Positions 22,786 through 34,989 of a DNA stretch of 64,000 nucleotides are shown piece by piece. A program made the position numbers and the translations under genes. The stretch spans positions 61,170,251 through 61,234,250 of the forward strand of contig CM051463.1 in the NCBI GenBank assembly GCA_028095005.1, in the 5' to 3' direction. Each line of letters opens with the position of its first letter. Positions within the stretch are counted from its first letter, which is position 1. The notes below the pieces were generated by a model. That model was given only the letters and a program-made list of their open reading frames with translations, was not told the origin of the DNA and searched no databases. The stretch is from Rhynchospora pubera (lineage: Eukaryota; Streptophyta; Magnoliopsida; Poales; Cyperaceae).

Positions 22786-23420
22786 TCATAATGATAATAT
22801 ATTACCATAATATTTTGCATAAACAAATAGTCGACAAAAAAACGTTGATCCCCGTGATGCCCTGCTAGCATATATTAAAAATAGTGCAAGTCCCATGATT
22901 GAAAGTGCCACGTGTCGCCTAATGATCGTCCACATGTGGGACTAAATTTGCTCTCCAAATTGTGTCAACTGCGTGTGGAACTAACTTAGTTATCTTTTAG
23001 GTACATTGGAGTTCGGCATCCCATGTGGGACTAATTTTGCTCTCCAAATCGGACAACATCCACCAACCCCTTCTCTATTTTGCTCTCCATTTTATTTTAA
23101 ATAGTCGTCTCCATTTTTGGTATTTGAAAAAAATATATATTGTTTTTTTTAATTATTTGAAGCTCTTAAAAATTTATTTTCTCCATATAAAATCTATATG
23201 CATGCTCAAATAATATATATAATTAATAGATGTTATGGATTTCAATTTTATAAGTTTAAAATAATTAAAATAAATTTCTAAATCTCATCATATTTTATTT
23301 CTATGGTTTGATCTTTAGTTTTTTAGTTACTTTGGACATTCCAAAATATATTTCTGCATTGAATTTTACCAACATAATTATAAAATTTGAACAAATATAC
23401 GATACAAATTTTTTTCGACT
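22060..23420. repeat. AT-rich region with two diverged repeat copies
   Basis: The block starting ATTTGAAGCCC at about 22076 recurs, much diverged, as ATTTGAAGCTC at about 23155. Smaller direct repeats around CCATGTGGGACTAA lie between 22930 and 23040. I see no gene. Short frames (for example 23025-23213) are A/T-rich and unsupported. Confidence 0.5.
22732..22785. repeat. (ATT)n microsatellite
   Basis: Eighteen uninterrupted ATT units. Confidence 0.95.
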
Positions 23421-25289
23421 TTGAGAATATTTTATATTATTTTATAAAAAAAAAATTCGCGTAAATAACATACATTATCATTGTCCACCTTGACTTCTTC
23501 TAAGTCTCTGAAATTTGCACCATAATAATATAATAAAAAAATAAAACTCATTATTGTAAACATCAGTTGACAAAGTAATATAAACATACAAATGCAAAAA
23601 AGTTGGCAGTGCAATAATGTAAACACCCAAATGCAAAAATTTTGGCTGTGCATCATAACAGTTGTAATTCTCCATCAATACAATCCAAAAAATCGATAAA
23701 GACGAGAATATACATACTCATTAGTAAGATATAATGTACCTTTCGCTTTGGAATTTTGCAAACTCGACCGTAATCATCTTTATTTAATTGCAAGGATTGA
23801 TGATCTAATAACTTCTGCTGCTCTTGGATCTCATCTTCAAATAATTTATCTAACATCTCTGAAGCATACGATTATGGAAAGAAATTTGAATAAAAAATCA
23901 GTTACATTCAAACAATATAATAGATTTGTGCAATCCAACCTGATTCTAGACACCCATTAAATTTTACTTTCACCAATTTCACATTTTTTTTTCACTTTTC
24001 TCCTTTTCTAGATGCATTATATATATATATATATATATTTATCATTTGAGTAAACAACTATTGGTAGTTGTTTGAAATTTTAATTACATCTGGAAAGACG
24101 ACAATCTATTTAAATTAAAATTCCGTTTGTTCCTTTCAATGATTTTTGGGTGAATTTTAAATGATCGGTTCATTTCACATGTTTCCATAAATTCACAAAT
24201 AAGATAGAAAAATTTACTCTGTTATTTCTCAAGTTAGGACAATTGATAATTCTAGGATTTCCTAAATCGTCTTTAGCCGTTTCTTATCTATGACTTATTT
24301 TTAGAAATTCGTGCATCCCTAGCTATTATTATGAATTTGCTATTTTAATTCAATATCTGTATTCCATACCTGGTTAAATTAACCTGGCTATTATAAATTT
24401 ATATACTTATTGATTTTCTCTAATTTCTTATCATAAGACAAAAAAAATATATAATGTCATTTATTTTATTATTATTAGTAGAAATGTATATTTATCGAAT
24501 ATCATATTGTAAGGCAAAAGTAGAATTATATGTTAACAAGTTTAACTTGGTTATATATGAATAAAATAACACATGCATGACGAATCATGCAGAACTCGTT
24601 ACATCCACAACGGACCCCCCCAACCCCCAAAACATGCCATACTTCTCGTGATGTTAATTGTCATGAATTACGCAATATGTCATTTGAAGAGAATAATATC
24701 ATGAATATTATATATGATGAGGTAAAATGAGTGACTTTTGACAATAATAAAAATTTGAAGAACTAACCTTGTCAAAAACGATGATATCAATTTGTTTATT
24801 TTCAAAGTTAAAAATATTCATGCCGTCACTAAATTAGATGAGTTAAAAATTGAAATTTTTAAAACTCTTAATGATGCTTGATCACATTTCCACATGCAAG
24901 TTTAATTCTGTGTTTAGTCCAAAAATAGAGAAGTGTACCTCTTTTTTACAAATAATAATAAAAAGGATTATTGAAAGCGGAATTGCTTAGTACCATCCCT
25001 AAGATTCTATCATCCCCATCATTCTCACGCGTACGCTGTAACTAACTCCTCTTTTCTCACGTGTACGCTATCTCCCGCCCCTTCCCCCTCCTCCGTACGC
25101 TATCTCCCGTCCCGTCCCTTCTCTCTCCACCTACGCCTCTCCTTCAGTCATGGGCCCATAGCCTCTCCTCCAGTATCGATGCCCTCTCATTCCTCTTCTT
25201 CCCACCACTAGCATCTGTAGCTTGACAGCTTCCCGTCTTCCCCAGTCATCCTCCACTGCCGACCATCAACGCTTTCAGTTATGTCCTAT

Positions 25290-25640
25290 ATTTCTTTGAA
25301 GTTAATATATATAACTGTTGAAGTTGATATGTGTAACTGTTAAAGTTATATATGTAGTTGTTGAAGTTATATATGTAACTGTTGAAGTTAATATATATAA
25401 CTGTTGAAGTTAATATGTGTAACTGTTGAAGTTATATATGTAGTTGTTGAAGTTATATATGTAACTGTTGAAGTAATATGTTATATATGTAACTGTTGAA
25501 GTTAATATATAAAACTGTTGAAGTTAATATACATAATTGTTGAACTTGGCATATTTAAATGTTGAAGGTAATATTTGAAGTGAGCATATTTAAATTGTTG
25601 AAGTTGGCATATATATTAACTTCAACGGTTATATATATTA
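25290..25640. repeat. Minisatellite, unit about 22 bp
   Basis: Repeats of GTTGAAGTTAATATATATAACT and variants, with inverted copies (ACTTCAAC) near the right end. The solo LTR at 25667 landed in this array, and CAACAGTTAGAA resumes after it. Confidence 0.8.
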
Positions 25641-25666
25641 ACTTCAACATTTAAATATGTTAATCT

Positions 25667-27438
25667 TGTTAGAGATATGTCCTAGAAGCCAATCAGTTGG
25701 TAGCTATTATATTAGTTTATGTTATTGATGATGCTTGATCATTTGTTCCTAGAGATTATTATTGACATATCATTCAGGTTGAGGATCTGAATTGTAGATC
25801 TCTGTGGATCATTCGTAAGAATGACAATAATATCTCTAAAGAGTCCATAGTCTTGATAATTAACAAGGAACATTAATTATCAGATAAGACTAGTATGCAA
25901 GTTAAGTGATGATTAAGTTCTGCAAATCATGGGTAAAGAGTTACTGACTTAATTGCATATGTGTATGTTACTGCAACATAGCACAAGACATGACCCAATG
26001 AAATAAATATATGGATTGTGTTATGTGTCATTATTTATTTCATACGTGTTTGATTCTGAGTTTGAGATGATTCAGTTTCTCCACATGAGGATAGGTTCTA
26101 TAAATATCGTCTAACGTTGATTCCTGATAAGGGCTGCTATACGGACTTTATTTATGTTCTCTTGAATTGTGCGGGGAGAAACTATTCATCAAGACAACTG
26201 TATGTCCCTCATTAGTTCACCTAGTGAGTGATGATATCTACTGGGCCCCTTGATGGAGTTGGATCGTATGCGCGCAACTAGGCGATCAACTCTAGATCAA
26301 GAAACGTATAATCTGCAAGAATGACACATTCCTATCTTGGATTATACAAGGATATCATGTGACATAAGAATCAAAACAATAAGATATCATTTCTTATGCA
26401 GGATTGAAGTATTGTATTGGTACAATATTTATTTATGCGAATTGAGAATCATAACGTGTTGCTAGATACCGCTTATGATTATTGGAAATAAATAGTGATT
26501 TATTTTCCATTGCCAACAAAGCATAAATCCTCAAAGGGTCACACAAATAGGACTTTAACCATACGTGCATTATTTATTTATTTGCAGTAGCGAGTACTGC
26601 GAATATATGATAAGTTGATTATTTAATTATATACCGTTATGAACAGTTATAATTAATTAACTCAAATGGATCATATATAGAAATAATATAATGCATATGC
26701 TAATTCCAAATTAATTATTAATTTGTTAATAATTAAGTTAGTTCAACGCATATTTATTATACTGAGCTAATTGGCATTTTAGTTAATCAGTTAACTAAAA
26801 AGTCCGATATGAGACGAATTAAAGGAGCGATTTAATGGACCATTATATCATATGGCCCGGCCCACATGAGGGCTGAAAATTTCAGCCACGATAGGGGCAA
26901 TTTCGTCCAGGAGAAAATAGGAAGAGAGAAACCTAATTATGGAAACGTTCCATATAAATATAGGTTGTTTCTTTGGGAACAAGCCAGCAGAATTTCTCTC
27001 TCTTTTTTTTTTCCTTGGCGCACTGTTCACGTACTGTTCACAGAGGAGAAAATTTATTTCTCCAAATTTTAGCTCTTAATCTCTCTCAATAGCTCATGCG
27101 TGAGCGCTTCCTTCCATGTATTAATCAGTTAATCGCACGCGAAGGAAATAGGGAATTAGCGATCGTCTCGGACAAGCTAGCACTTGTCTTGAGACATTGG
27201 TTAATCTCCTAGGTGGACTCGAGGCAACCGGAGGCAGCCGTGAAGAGATGAGCACGCCACCGACTCCAAAAGATTGGATTCGAGCCTTCCGGATACGATT
27301 TCGGAAGATGTAACCTCCTACCGTTTCTCCTTTTATGATGTTAATCACTTGAATGACTAGATCCGTTAATCGTGCGTATTAATTCCTTGTTAAATGTTAA
27401 TAAAAATTAAAATTGCACGTGGACTTGAGTTCCTAACA
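25667..27438. mobile_element. Solo LTR, family 1, copy 1
   Basis: 1772 bp, starts TGTTAG, ends CTAACA, with a perfect 5-bp duplication AATCT (25662-25666 and 27439-27443). A relative at 60515-62257 has the same ends and its own target duplication, so these are separate insertions of one family. No internal region or coding sequence is present. A Ty1/Copia origin is plausible from the ends and length but not proven. Confidence 0.8.
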
Positions 27439-28094
27439 AATCTCAACAGTTAGAATCATCAATATATATTGTGTGTGTGAGAGAGGGGAGGGGAGGGGGG
27501 AGCGTACGCGGGAGGGGTGAGAGGGGGGACGAGCGTATGCGGCAGGGAGGGAAACAGAGCGATTTCCAAAAATAGAAACGCGTAGAGTCAAAAATAAAAA
27601 AAAAACGCGTGGAGATGATAGGGATGATGAATATCGGGGATGATCCTTATCACCCCTATTGAAAGTAATGACAAGTTCGAATACAAATTTTACTAAAATT
27701 TATTTCTGGAAGTCTATTTTCCAACATAAACATATTTTACTAGAAAATTATACAATAATTAATGCTAAGGCAGAATAAACATGAATGAAATTAAAATGCA
27801 CTTGGTGCCCACCATGTGTTAGACACTGACTTATTCGTGCCATTCCTTTGATACTGTCAACTAAAAGACCAGAAAAAAAAAAATGAAGGACCTGACCCAT
27901 CGATCCTAGACATATGTGGAGTCAATGCCACAGCCACAGTTCAAACCACACGAGATTGATTGAACACAACAGTTATTATGCACCACTTTGGTTAAGTTGC
28001 CACCGAAAAATTTGGAAAAATCCTGGAAGGCATGAATCAAACCCAAGGCACAACCAATATTTGCATAGCAACCGACCTTATGTAATTATATTAT

Positions 28095-28560
28095 GCATGG
28101 CCATAGTCAAATTAACAGGATTGAGCACATTCTTATATGCATGAATTTGGTTAATTACGGTGCCACGCAACGTTCTTCATGTGGCAAAATATGATACTTC
28201 AAAACATGATACATCAACTGCTAGCTTAGATCTACTCTTCAACATAAAAAGAAATGGTCCAAAGAATCTCCAATTCTCCATGGTTATCGCTGCTTTGTTA
28301 GAGCAGAAATAATAGGATGTCTAACATATTGGGTCTCTCTCAGGCATTTCGTCGAACAATGTCCATAATTGACCCGTGCACGTTTACCAAACATATCTAT
28401 CTTTTGAACATTCCAAATGTCAACGCCACTTCATGTATGAACACACCAACTCTTAGGTCAGCCATGTCAAATCACGCTTTGTCTGCAACTGAGAATGTGA
28501 ATGAATCCATCGGGGCCTTATTTCGAACCTATGCATAACATCAAACAGCTTTGACTACAT
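28095..28560 (-). pseudogene. Broken PPR gene copy, unit 2
   Basis: Second copy of the remnant at 16175-16740, with a few extra deletions. Like its partner it matches two separate parts of the intact PPR gene and lacks the middle. The minus strand has no usable frame. Confidence 0.75.
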
Positions 28561-28860
28561 GTGCAGCGCCAGGCCAAGACATGTGAAACTAACTAAGGGC
28601 CTTGAGAAAGGAGCTGATTTGATGGCATGCCGAAGGACGGATCACGGATGAGATTACATGGCAGAGAGAGATAGAGTTGGAGACTTGGAGTTTTGGAGAG
28701 AGTCCGTCTTATAAAATTGATCAGGTTAAAAGAGGTGAAAAACAACTACTTGGTCAAAACTAATTAAAGCCGTTAGATCTAAATAAGTGTCTAGATTTGT
28801 TCGATTATATTTTTAAGGAAATCCTTACAATAAAGGAGGGGCCCGTGTTGAGGCGAATCG

Positions 28861-29022
28861 ATATCCTCTGCAGCCCTGGAGAGAATCCATCCCATCAACG
28901 ATGGACGCCGTGATGAGTATCGACATTTGTATGGTCTGTTAATCTTAGTTGTTGGATTGCCAAGGGACGAATCAGATTTAACAGCTGCAGTCTGCAGCCT
29001 TTTCTATGGCTGCAGAAGATAT
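28861..29022. mobile_element. Small inverted-repeat insertion (MITE)
   Basis: 162 bp absent from the paralogous position in the unit 1 copy (about 17024). The ends ATATCCTCTGCAGCC and GGCTGCAGAAGATAT are 15-bp inverted repeats with one mismatch. The flanking duplication is imperfect (GAATCG and GGATCG). Confidence 0.65.
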
Positions 29023-29130
29023 GGATCGGGTTGACACTTGCAGTGAGTTGCACATCGAATATTTCAATTTTGTTCTAGGATTCACAAACCTCAATTTCAT
29101 ATTAATATTAAAATAAAAAAAAACATTTGA

Positions 29131-29539
29131 TGTAAGATGTTATCGATGTATGCATTTATTAAATATAATACAATATAACAAATAAGTGTTATAACTTATA
29201 AGACATTTAAAAATGGTAAAATTGTTCTAATTCCTTTTAAAAAAAAATTAAATGCATTTCCTAACTTGTTCCTCGACTCGTGTAGAATTGTTGCGTCAAT
29301 CTTGTTAAAAGAAGGAAAAAAAAAAAGGAAGAACCCATCCTAATTTGCAATTCAATGCGATCGTGCATGACTTGGACTCGGTAATCAAATGAAGTAAAAT
29401 AGAATGTTCAAAGAAACTGACAGTAAATTGCCGGAAAAAATGCAAGTAAAATTGCTCTCAGTTCATGACAAAAAGTTCAAAGGCAGACACTGAGCTTATA
29501 ACACATTAACTATAGTAACTACTACTTATGTTACTTTTG
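29131..29539. other. Intergenic, no gene seen
   Basis: AT-rich spacer after the duplicated segment. Nothing recognised. Confidence 0.5.
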
Positions 29540-29695
29540 GGGTCGTTTGGATGGGTTGGGAATTAGGGGAATAGTCTATTCCTAGGCATAAATTTATTGG
29601 AAAGTGTGTAACTTTGTGAAGAGTTTGGATTGTTTATAATAAATTTATGGCTAGGAATTGGAAATTCCCCCAATTCCCAACCCATCCAAACGACC
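29540..29695. mobile_element. hAT-like MITE, GTTTGGAT family
   Basis: 156 bp, nearly perfect inverted repeats GGGTCGTTTGGATGGGTTGG and its complement. The core AGTGTGTAACTTTGTGAAG is shared with the copies at 33925, 53859 and 58596, and in reverse orientation at 35501. No clear target duplication here. Confidence 0.75.
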
Positions 29696-29755
29696 TCTTT
29701 GTCTTTTCTCGGTTATATACATGAATCTCACTTATAGATAATATGGAATCATAAA

Positions 29756-31060
29756 TCAATTGAAGCTGTCAATTGCTTCCATTAGTAATGTTTCCATAGC
29801 GGATGCAACGTTTCCTTTTTTTTTCCCCTCCTTTGTCTGCAAGTACAACAACAGATCTAGCCTCCTCTTAGCCTCTTTGATCCAAAAACTCTGGTTCATT
29901 AGAAGTACCGCCGCCATCAATTGACATCTACATGTTTGATGGAGAGGCCTCATTTTTGTTTGTTGCCACAACGCCTGGCAGTTGTGCTTCCTGCTCACCC
30001 TCCCCAGCCTGAAGTTGCTCTTGAAGTTCTTTGAAAGTTTCGTCAATCTCTACATTGTGGCCAAGGATTTTGAGAACGTTTTTCAAACGGAGCAACACTT
30101 CAAGGGTGAATGCTTTCATGCCATCTTCTGCCGTCTCCTTCCTTCTCTTAAGAGTATCCTTTACTATTTGCTTGAGCTCCTTGCACTGTTAAAAAAATAA
30201 AATCTTAATCTAATATCTAATAAATAGCAATAATAGCTGAAGGATTTATCGAGTTACAAAGTTTTCTTACTGCTTGCAGATTATTAGCAGCCTTCGCTTG
30301 AAATAGCAGCCTGCAAGTGTCGATACTAGGTGGTCCCATGGCTTTTGGTTTCTGGAGTTGCAATATGGTATTTCTGAGCATATCACTCCATGTATTTATC
30401 ATAGAATGTCGGGGTCGCATCATATGGTCGTGCCTCTGTGATTTGAAAATCCATACGCCTATTCCATTGGGCGACATATAATTCTTTCTGTGCATATTCC
30501 TTCCAGGTGAAATTATCATTGCACCCATCACAGCCTTCTTCCCCGTTAGCATCATTGTGCTACATTAATAATAGTTCGAAAGAAATTAAGAACAATGCCA
30601 AGAAAGATACCATAAAAGAAACTAATAATAAAATAAAAGCAACATAGATCACGTCTGACGGTGACGCACCAGTAACTCTCTTGGGTTAGAATTATACACA
30701 ACTGCCTTTGAACGGTGTGACTGCTGCTCGGTAAAGTAGGCCCTGCACCAGATTTTTTGAGCCACATTGGATGGCTCAGCCTCATTGGCATCCTGAGTTG
30801 CAACCTCATGCCCTGGTCGCTCATCTGAGTTATTTGAATTTGGTTCCCGAGGATCAGAAAACTGCACAGGAAGCTCTTCACTTTCAATGGAGCGGGATGA
30901 TCCAGTAGCTTGTATCTGACCTTACACACCACTGCCTCTGCCCACCCTTGTCCTCGTCCATCACCTCTTGTAGAGGTACTAAGTCTATGCTGTCCATGAC
31001 CACGGCCCCGCCCACGGCCATGCTCTTGTCCCTGGACTCCCGTATTCCACTTATCTAAGA
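29756..31060 (-). pseudogene. Internally deleted copy of the PMD gene
   Basis: Close relative of the intact PMD gene at 36269-38362. It keeps the C-terminal exon (about 29860-30190), the end of exon 1 (about 30255-30485) and the N-terminal part (about 30655-31045). Roughly 1 kb encoding most of the PMD domain is gone, replaced by about 170 bp of unrelated sequence (30486-30655). The start codon region is deleted (GGAATACGGG against GGAATGGATACAGG). The 5' splice acceptor TTCCTTCAG reads TTCCTTCAA. Frames in the remaining pieces are shifted. Dead as a protein gene; at most it could give a transcript homologous to the intact gene. Confidence 0.85.
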
Positions 31061-31111
31061 ATTTTTTGAAGGAAGAGAGAGAATCAACATGCTATATTTT
31101 ATCAATATCAA

Positions 31112-31152
31112 CGATGGATTATATTATATTATATTATATTATATAATATAAT
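31112..31152. repeat. (TATAT)n-like microsatellite
   Basis: Repeats of ATTAT, partly self-complementary, just upstream of the broken PMD copy. Confidence 0.7.
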
Positions 31153-31997
31153 CACACCATGAGTTACTCAAAACCAAAATTGGCCCCTAAATGACCCAAA
31201 ATTTCCACCATGAGTTACTCAAAACCAATATCAGCCTGAACAAAAGCCCTGAGAATCCTAAACCTAAAACAGTGGCATCAAAAAATATCCCAAGCAATCC
31301 AAGATCTAAGAATATTTGAAACAGAAAAGGACCACAAAAGATTGACCTGAGACCTGGATTTGACAAACCTGATTCCAACCTGACCAGCAATTTCCACATT
31401 ACATCAATATTGACTCTTAAACAATAGGTGAAATAATTAAATATTAAATATTGGAAAATACCATAGATCCTAGAGAATTTTGAGTTAAAAACATAACATT
31501 TATGAGAAATAATAAGGAAAATAATAGATCTAGAGAGTAACATAAGCAAACTATAAGGTCATGAAGTTAGATAAGTTGCAGATAAAACTCATGAGACTAA
31601 TTATTCTAAGAATTCAAGACTATAGGTTTCCCTTTAGTGTGTTTGGAAGTTTACACACGGAACAAGGAAAAAACCCAGATCTTGTTCTTGTTTGCCTAGT
31701 TCGCTGAAATGGAGGACTGGAAACAAGGGATGAACTACTGTTTGCGCATTGCTAATGAAATGTGGTTGCGCAGATTGTGGTTGTGCATTGCTAATGAAAC
31801 GTTTCAAAATTGTGTTTTGTTGATGTGATACGTTAGCAGACACTGATAACTTTTCTTAAAACGAAGCTCGCATCTAAAAAAATGAGGTACAAATCAAAAT
31901 ATTGATGAATTCTAATTAATATAAGCAAGCACATAGATAAAAAAAAAACAATGCATGAATGATAAAAAAAAAAAATAATAAGAGCAATGTATGCACA
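31153..31997. other. Intergenic, no gene seen
   Basis: Contains a short direct repeat, CCATGAGTTACTCAAAACCAA, at about 31157 and 31209. The frames at 31187-31549 and 31634-31843 show no family resemblance and are not conserved in the paralogous regions. Confidence 0.5.
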
Positions 31998-32703
31998 ACT
32001 CACAATTGTGTAGTGTCACAAACTTGAAGCCCATAATCTTGAACAAAATTCCCCTGCAGTTAAAATTGTGATGAAACTCATCAAACAGAAAAAGAAAAGA
32101 ACTGATAAATAGGAGATCATTTTTATAGAAACTGAATGAGGACAGTCCTCAGTTCCTATCACAATTTATTGTACTAAAATGGCTTAAAATGACTATATGA
32201 CTGTATATAAAAATCTATAAACCTTGGTTGAACTAAAATAAATCATACTTTAAAACATATGGTTGTCTCGAATTTCCATACAATTCTTTAAGGACCTAGA
32301 AATATATACTGTAAGTAAGACATGAGATGTGTTTAAAAGGATTTCAACATGCAACCACAGAATTATTAATTTTCCTTCAATCTGAGTAAGCTTCGTCACA
32401 GTTTTTGATAGAATAAAACCAATAGTTCTACCATACACTTCAAGTCAGGTTTCCTTCCATAATGTTGCAATTCCAGACAATCATGTATATTGTTGACGTA
32501 TAGGTTTTACTAGTACTAATTAAATTTCACAAGAAATAAAATAAAAAAAAATCCAACTCCAGTCATTCATAGTTTTGTTTTGGGAAGTGCTAAATTCTAA
32601 AGGTAGTATTAGCAGCTCAATGATTAGTTAAGTGAAGCACTTGGAAAAGGAAAAATAAATCATTCCTTACAAATGAAGTCTCCAGCTTTTCTAAAATAAA
32701 CAC

Positions 32704-32752
<49 letters not shown>

Positions 32753-33324
32753 ATATTAAGATACTAAAACCAAAAAAGAAAGCAGAGCTTACAATTAAGG
32801 GACTGGTTGTGGGTGTCATCTGCATGGTAATTCTGACATAATTAGTAATTATCCACAAGATCAAGGAAGATGCCGAAGCAGATCCCTATTGAAAATATTG
32901 TGCAACCATAAAAATTAGAAGATAAACAGGTTTCCTATCAAAATACAAGAACCAAGAAATTATCAAGTTTAGAGGTTCTCCAAGCACCTTTTCATTACAA
33001 AGATGAACCAAAACTTAAGTCCCTTCCAAAATAGTAAAGTTTATGTGAGCTAGATGAGTCGCTAATACATAAATATATACCAGTAGAGAATTGAACGGGT
33101 CCAGTCTATTTCCCATGTGCACCGCAAATAATGTTTGCGCACTACTTTAGATAAAAAATTCTAAATTATGGCTTTATATGTGATGTTTTAATCAGGTTAT
33201 CTAGCCATCCACCGGTAACAAGCAGAAACCATATAATCAGCTAATTATTCACAAGTAAATATAATATAGGACAAGTAGTATACCTGGTTGTTGGAGAAGA
33301 AAGGGGGACAGTCAGCACACTATC
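31998..33324 (-). pseudogene. Remnant of a multi-exon gene, copy B
   Basis: Minus-strand exon-like blocks with plausible splice signals: 33284-33324 (acceptor TTCTGCAG, donor GTATAC), about 32793-32832 (acceptor TATGTCAG, donor GTAAGC, possible reading NYHADDTHNQSLN) and about 31998-32054 (acceptor CTGCAG, possible reading FVQDYGLQVCDT). The first two are matched in copy C, the last two in copy A. It lies upstream of the broken PMD copy on the same strand. The homology continues to about 33850, probably a former promoter and leader. I do not recognise the gene. Confidence 0.4.
32703..32747. repeat. (GA)n microsatellite
   Basis: Run of GA units with one interruption, ending in a short G run. 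Confidence 0.9.
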
Positions 33325-33924
33325 CTGCAGAAAAGAATTGAAACAAATTTGAATAATGAGGGAAAAAAAAAACAAGTTGGAAATGACACCTAGATACCAA
33401 TTATCCCAAATAACAGTAACATTTAATCACTAAACTGGTCAAGAATAATCATGCATGTAATGCTATCCTTGTGTTAAAGCAGCCCCCAAGGCCCCAACCC
33501 ACCCGGAATGAAATCATCTGCCGTGATTATCCTTGTGCAGCTGCTCCCACCCACACACAAAAAAAAAATAAAATAAAATAAAAAAAGCTTACAAGGGGAG
33601 GTGGTGGAGAGGAAGGTGAGTTGGCGCCGCAGAGGAATTTTGGTTTTTAGAGAGAGAGAGAGAGAGAGTCGGCGTTTGGTTTGGGGTTTTTGGTTTCAAC
33701 CTCTGATTGATTTGGGTTTTTTGGTTTGTTGGTTGGGTTTAATAGAAGGGGAGAGGAGAATTTAGGGTAAACTAGGGATGAATTCCGGGTCGGCCGCAAT
33801 TTTTGAATTTATTTATTTATTTTTATTATATTTTAGGCCGTTAGCAATCTTTTGCATTTATGTGATGCGATATGGTGGTGCAATGTGTTACTACTTACTG
33901 AGGATGATTTCCTAATATCCTATG

Positions 33925-34312
33925 GCACCGTTTGAATGTCGTAGGAATTTGGAGAATTTGCAATTTCTAAGCATAAATTTATTGGGAAGTGTGTAACTTT
34001 GTGAAGAGTTTGGATTGTTTATAATAAATTTGGCATATGCAATTCCCAGAATTTGCAATTCCCTCTTATTCCAACCCCATCCAAACGGGGAGCGTATCCT
34101 CTACCAACTTTTTGAGGTTGGTAGAGGGCCAACGTTTGATCCGAGCCGTTAGATCTAATCTCGACGGTTAAAATTTTTCGAGCCTATCAATCTAGGTTAC
34201 ATGCACGGGGCTCCCTTAACCATTGAGATTAGATCTAACGGTTTAGATCAAACGTTGGCCCTCTACCAACCATAAATGGTTGGCAGAGGATGTGATTCCA
34301 TCCAAACGCCCC
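33925..34312. mobile_element. hAT-like MITE, GTTTGGAT family, split by another MITE
   Basis: Core GGAAGTGTGTAACTTTGTGAAG matches the copy at 29540. The right end is split by the insertion at 34088-34297, so its terminal CCATCCAAACG appears twice. CCTATG on both outer sides may be its own target duplication. Confidence 0.65.
34088..34297. mobile_element. Mutator-like MITE
   Basis: 210 bp, perfect 11-bp duplication CCATCCAAACG (34077-34087 and 34298-34308). The ends contain TATCCTCTACCAAC and GTTGGCAGAGGAT. The core CTATCAATCTAGGTTACATG is the reverse of the core in the MITE at 19291. Confidence 0.8.
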
Positions 34313-34647
34313 CTATGAGTTTATTTTATCTATCAATTTCATTATATTATAGTTATAATATTATAAATTATAAAAAAAATAATAAACAGATTCAGTAAGA
34401 AATAATAAAGCTTTATTTAAATTGTTTTTTTTTTCCCCAATGAGTTAGATTTGTTAATAACGTGTCATCTTGGCATATTCACAATACCTTTTCAATTAAT
34501 TTAAATTTACAAGAGAGAGTTTATTTGTGTATTTTTTTGTTAAATTTGTGAAATTCTTTCTTTAGTTTTAATTATAATCAAGTCTTCAATAAAAATGTAG
34601 AAAACAATGTACATAGCCACACCAATCGAATTATTATTCAATAGATA

Positions 34648-34969
34648 ACTACGGGCTTAAAAATCAGAAATGATAACCGCAATATGCAGTTTTATCATCG
34701 CTTGTCATCGTTTGAACAAAATGAACATTTAAATAATCAAAGTGAGCACATACGAACAAATAAGTTTGATAAATATAAGTTGAATATGCATACAAAAACC
34801 TAAACAACAAATACAAAAAAAGTAAAATATATCTTATAATTGAATAAAATGAACACATAAATAAACAAACTGGACATATAAAAGAACAAAGTGAACAAAA
34901 TACAAAATCGATGACACCAGATGGCACGTTGAGAGATGGTAGATATTAATTTCCTTTCAGAATTATTAT
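34648..34969. mobile_element. Insertion bounded by a 20-bp direct repeat
   Basis: GAATTATTATTCAATAGATA occurs at 34628-34647 and 34970-34989, bracketing 322 bp. The interior has loose repeats around GAACAAAATGAACA. The long duplication fits target-primed retroposition, but no RNA polymerase III boxes are visible, so the class is open. The minus-strand frame over it is low-complexity and not called. Confidence 0.45.
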
Positions 34970-34989
34970 TCAATAGATAGATTAACTAG

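Larger units (their letters stand above)
24978..27656. mobile_element. Mutator-like non-autonomous element (contains a solo LTR)
   Basis: Flanked by a perfect 9-bp duplication, TATTGAAAG (24969-24977 and 27657-27665). The paralogous segment near 15714 preserves the empty site. The subterminal regions are imperfect inverted repeats: CT-rich with CGTACGCT on the left, GA-rich with AGCGTACG on the right. The interior is a minisatellite (about 25290-25640) interrupted by a solo LTR (25667-27438). Without the LTR the element is about 0.9 kb. No transposase. The 9-bp duplication and long ends point to the Mutator superfamily. Confidence 0.75.
23468..29130. repeat. Duplicated segment with PPR remnant, unit 2 copy
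   Basis: Partner of 14265-17130, interrupted by insertions at 24978-27656 and 28861-29022. Outside the insertions the two copies are highly similar. Confidence 0.85.

Noticed and set aside
34664..34927. 87-codon Cys/Phe/Tyr-rich frame, like a membrane peptide
   Set aside because: It is the low-complexity interior of a repeat-bounded insertion; composition alone explains it.
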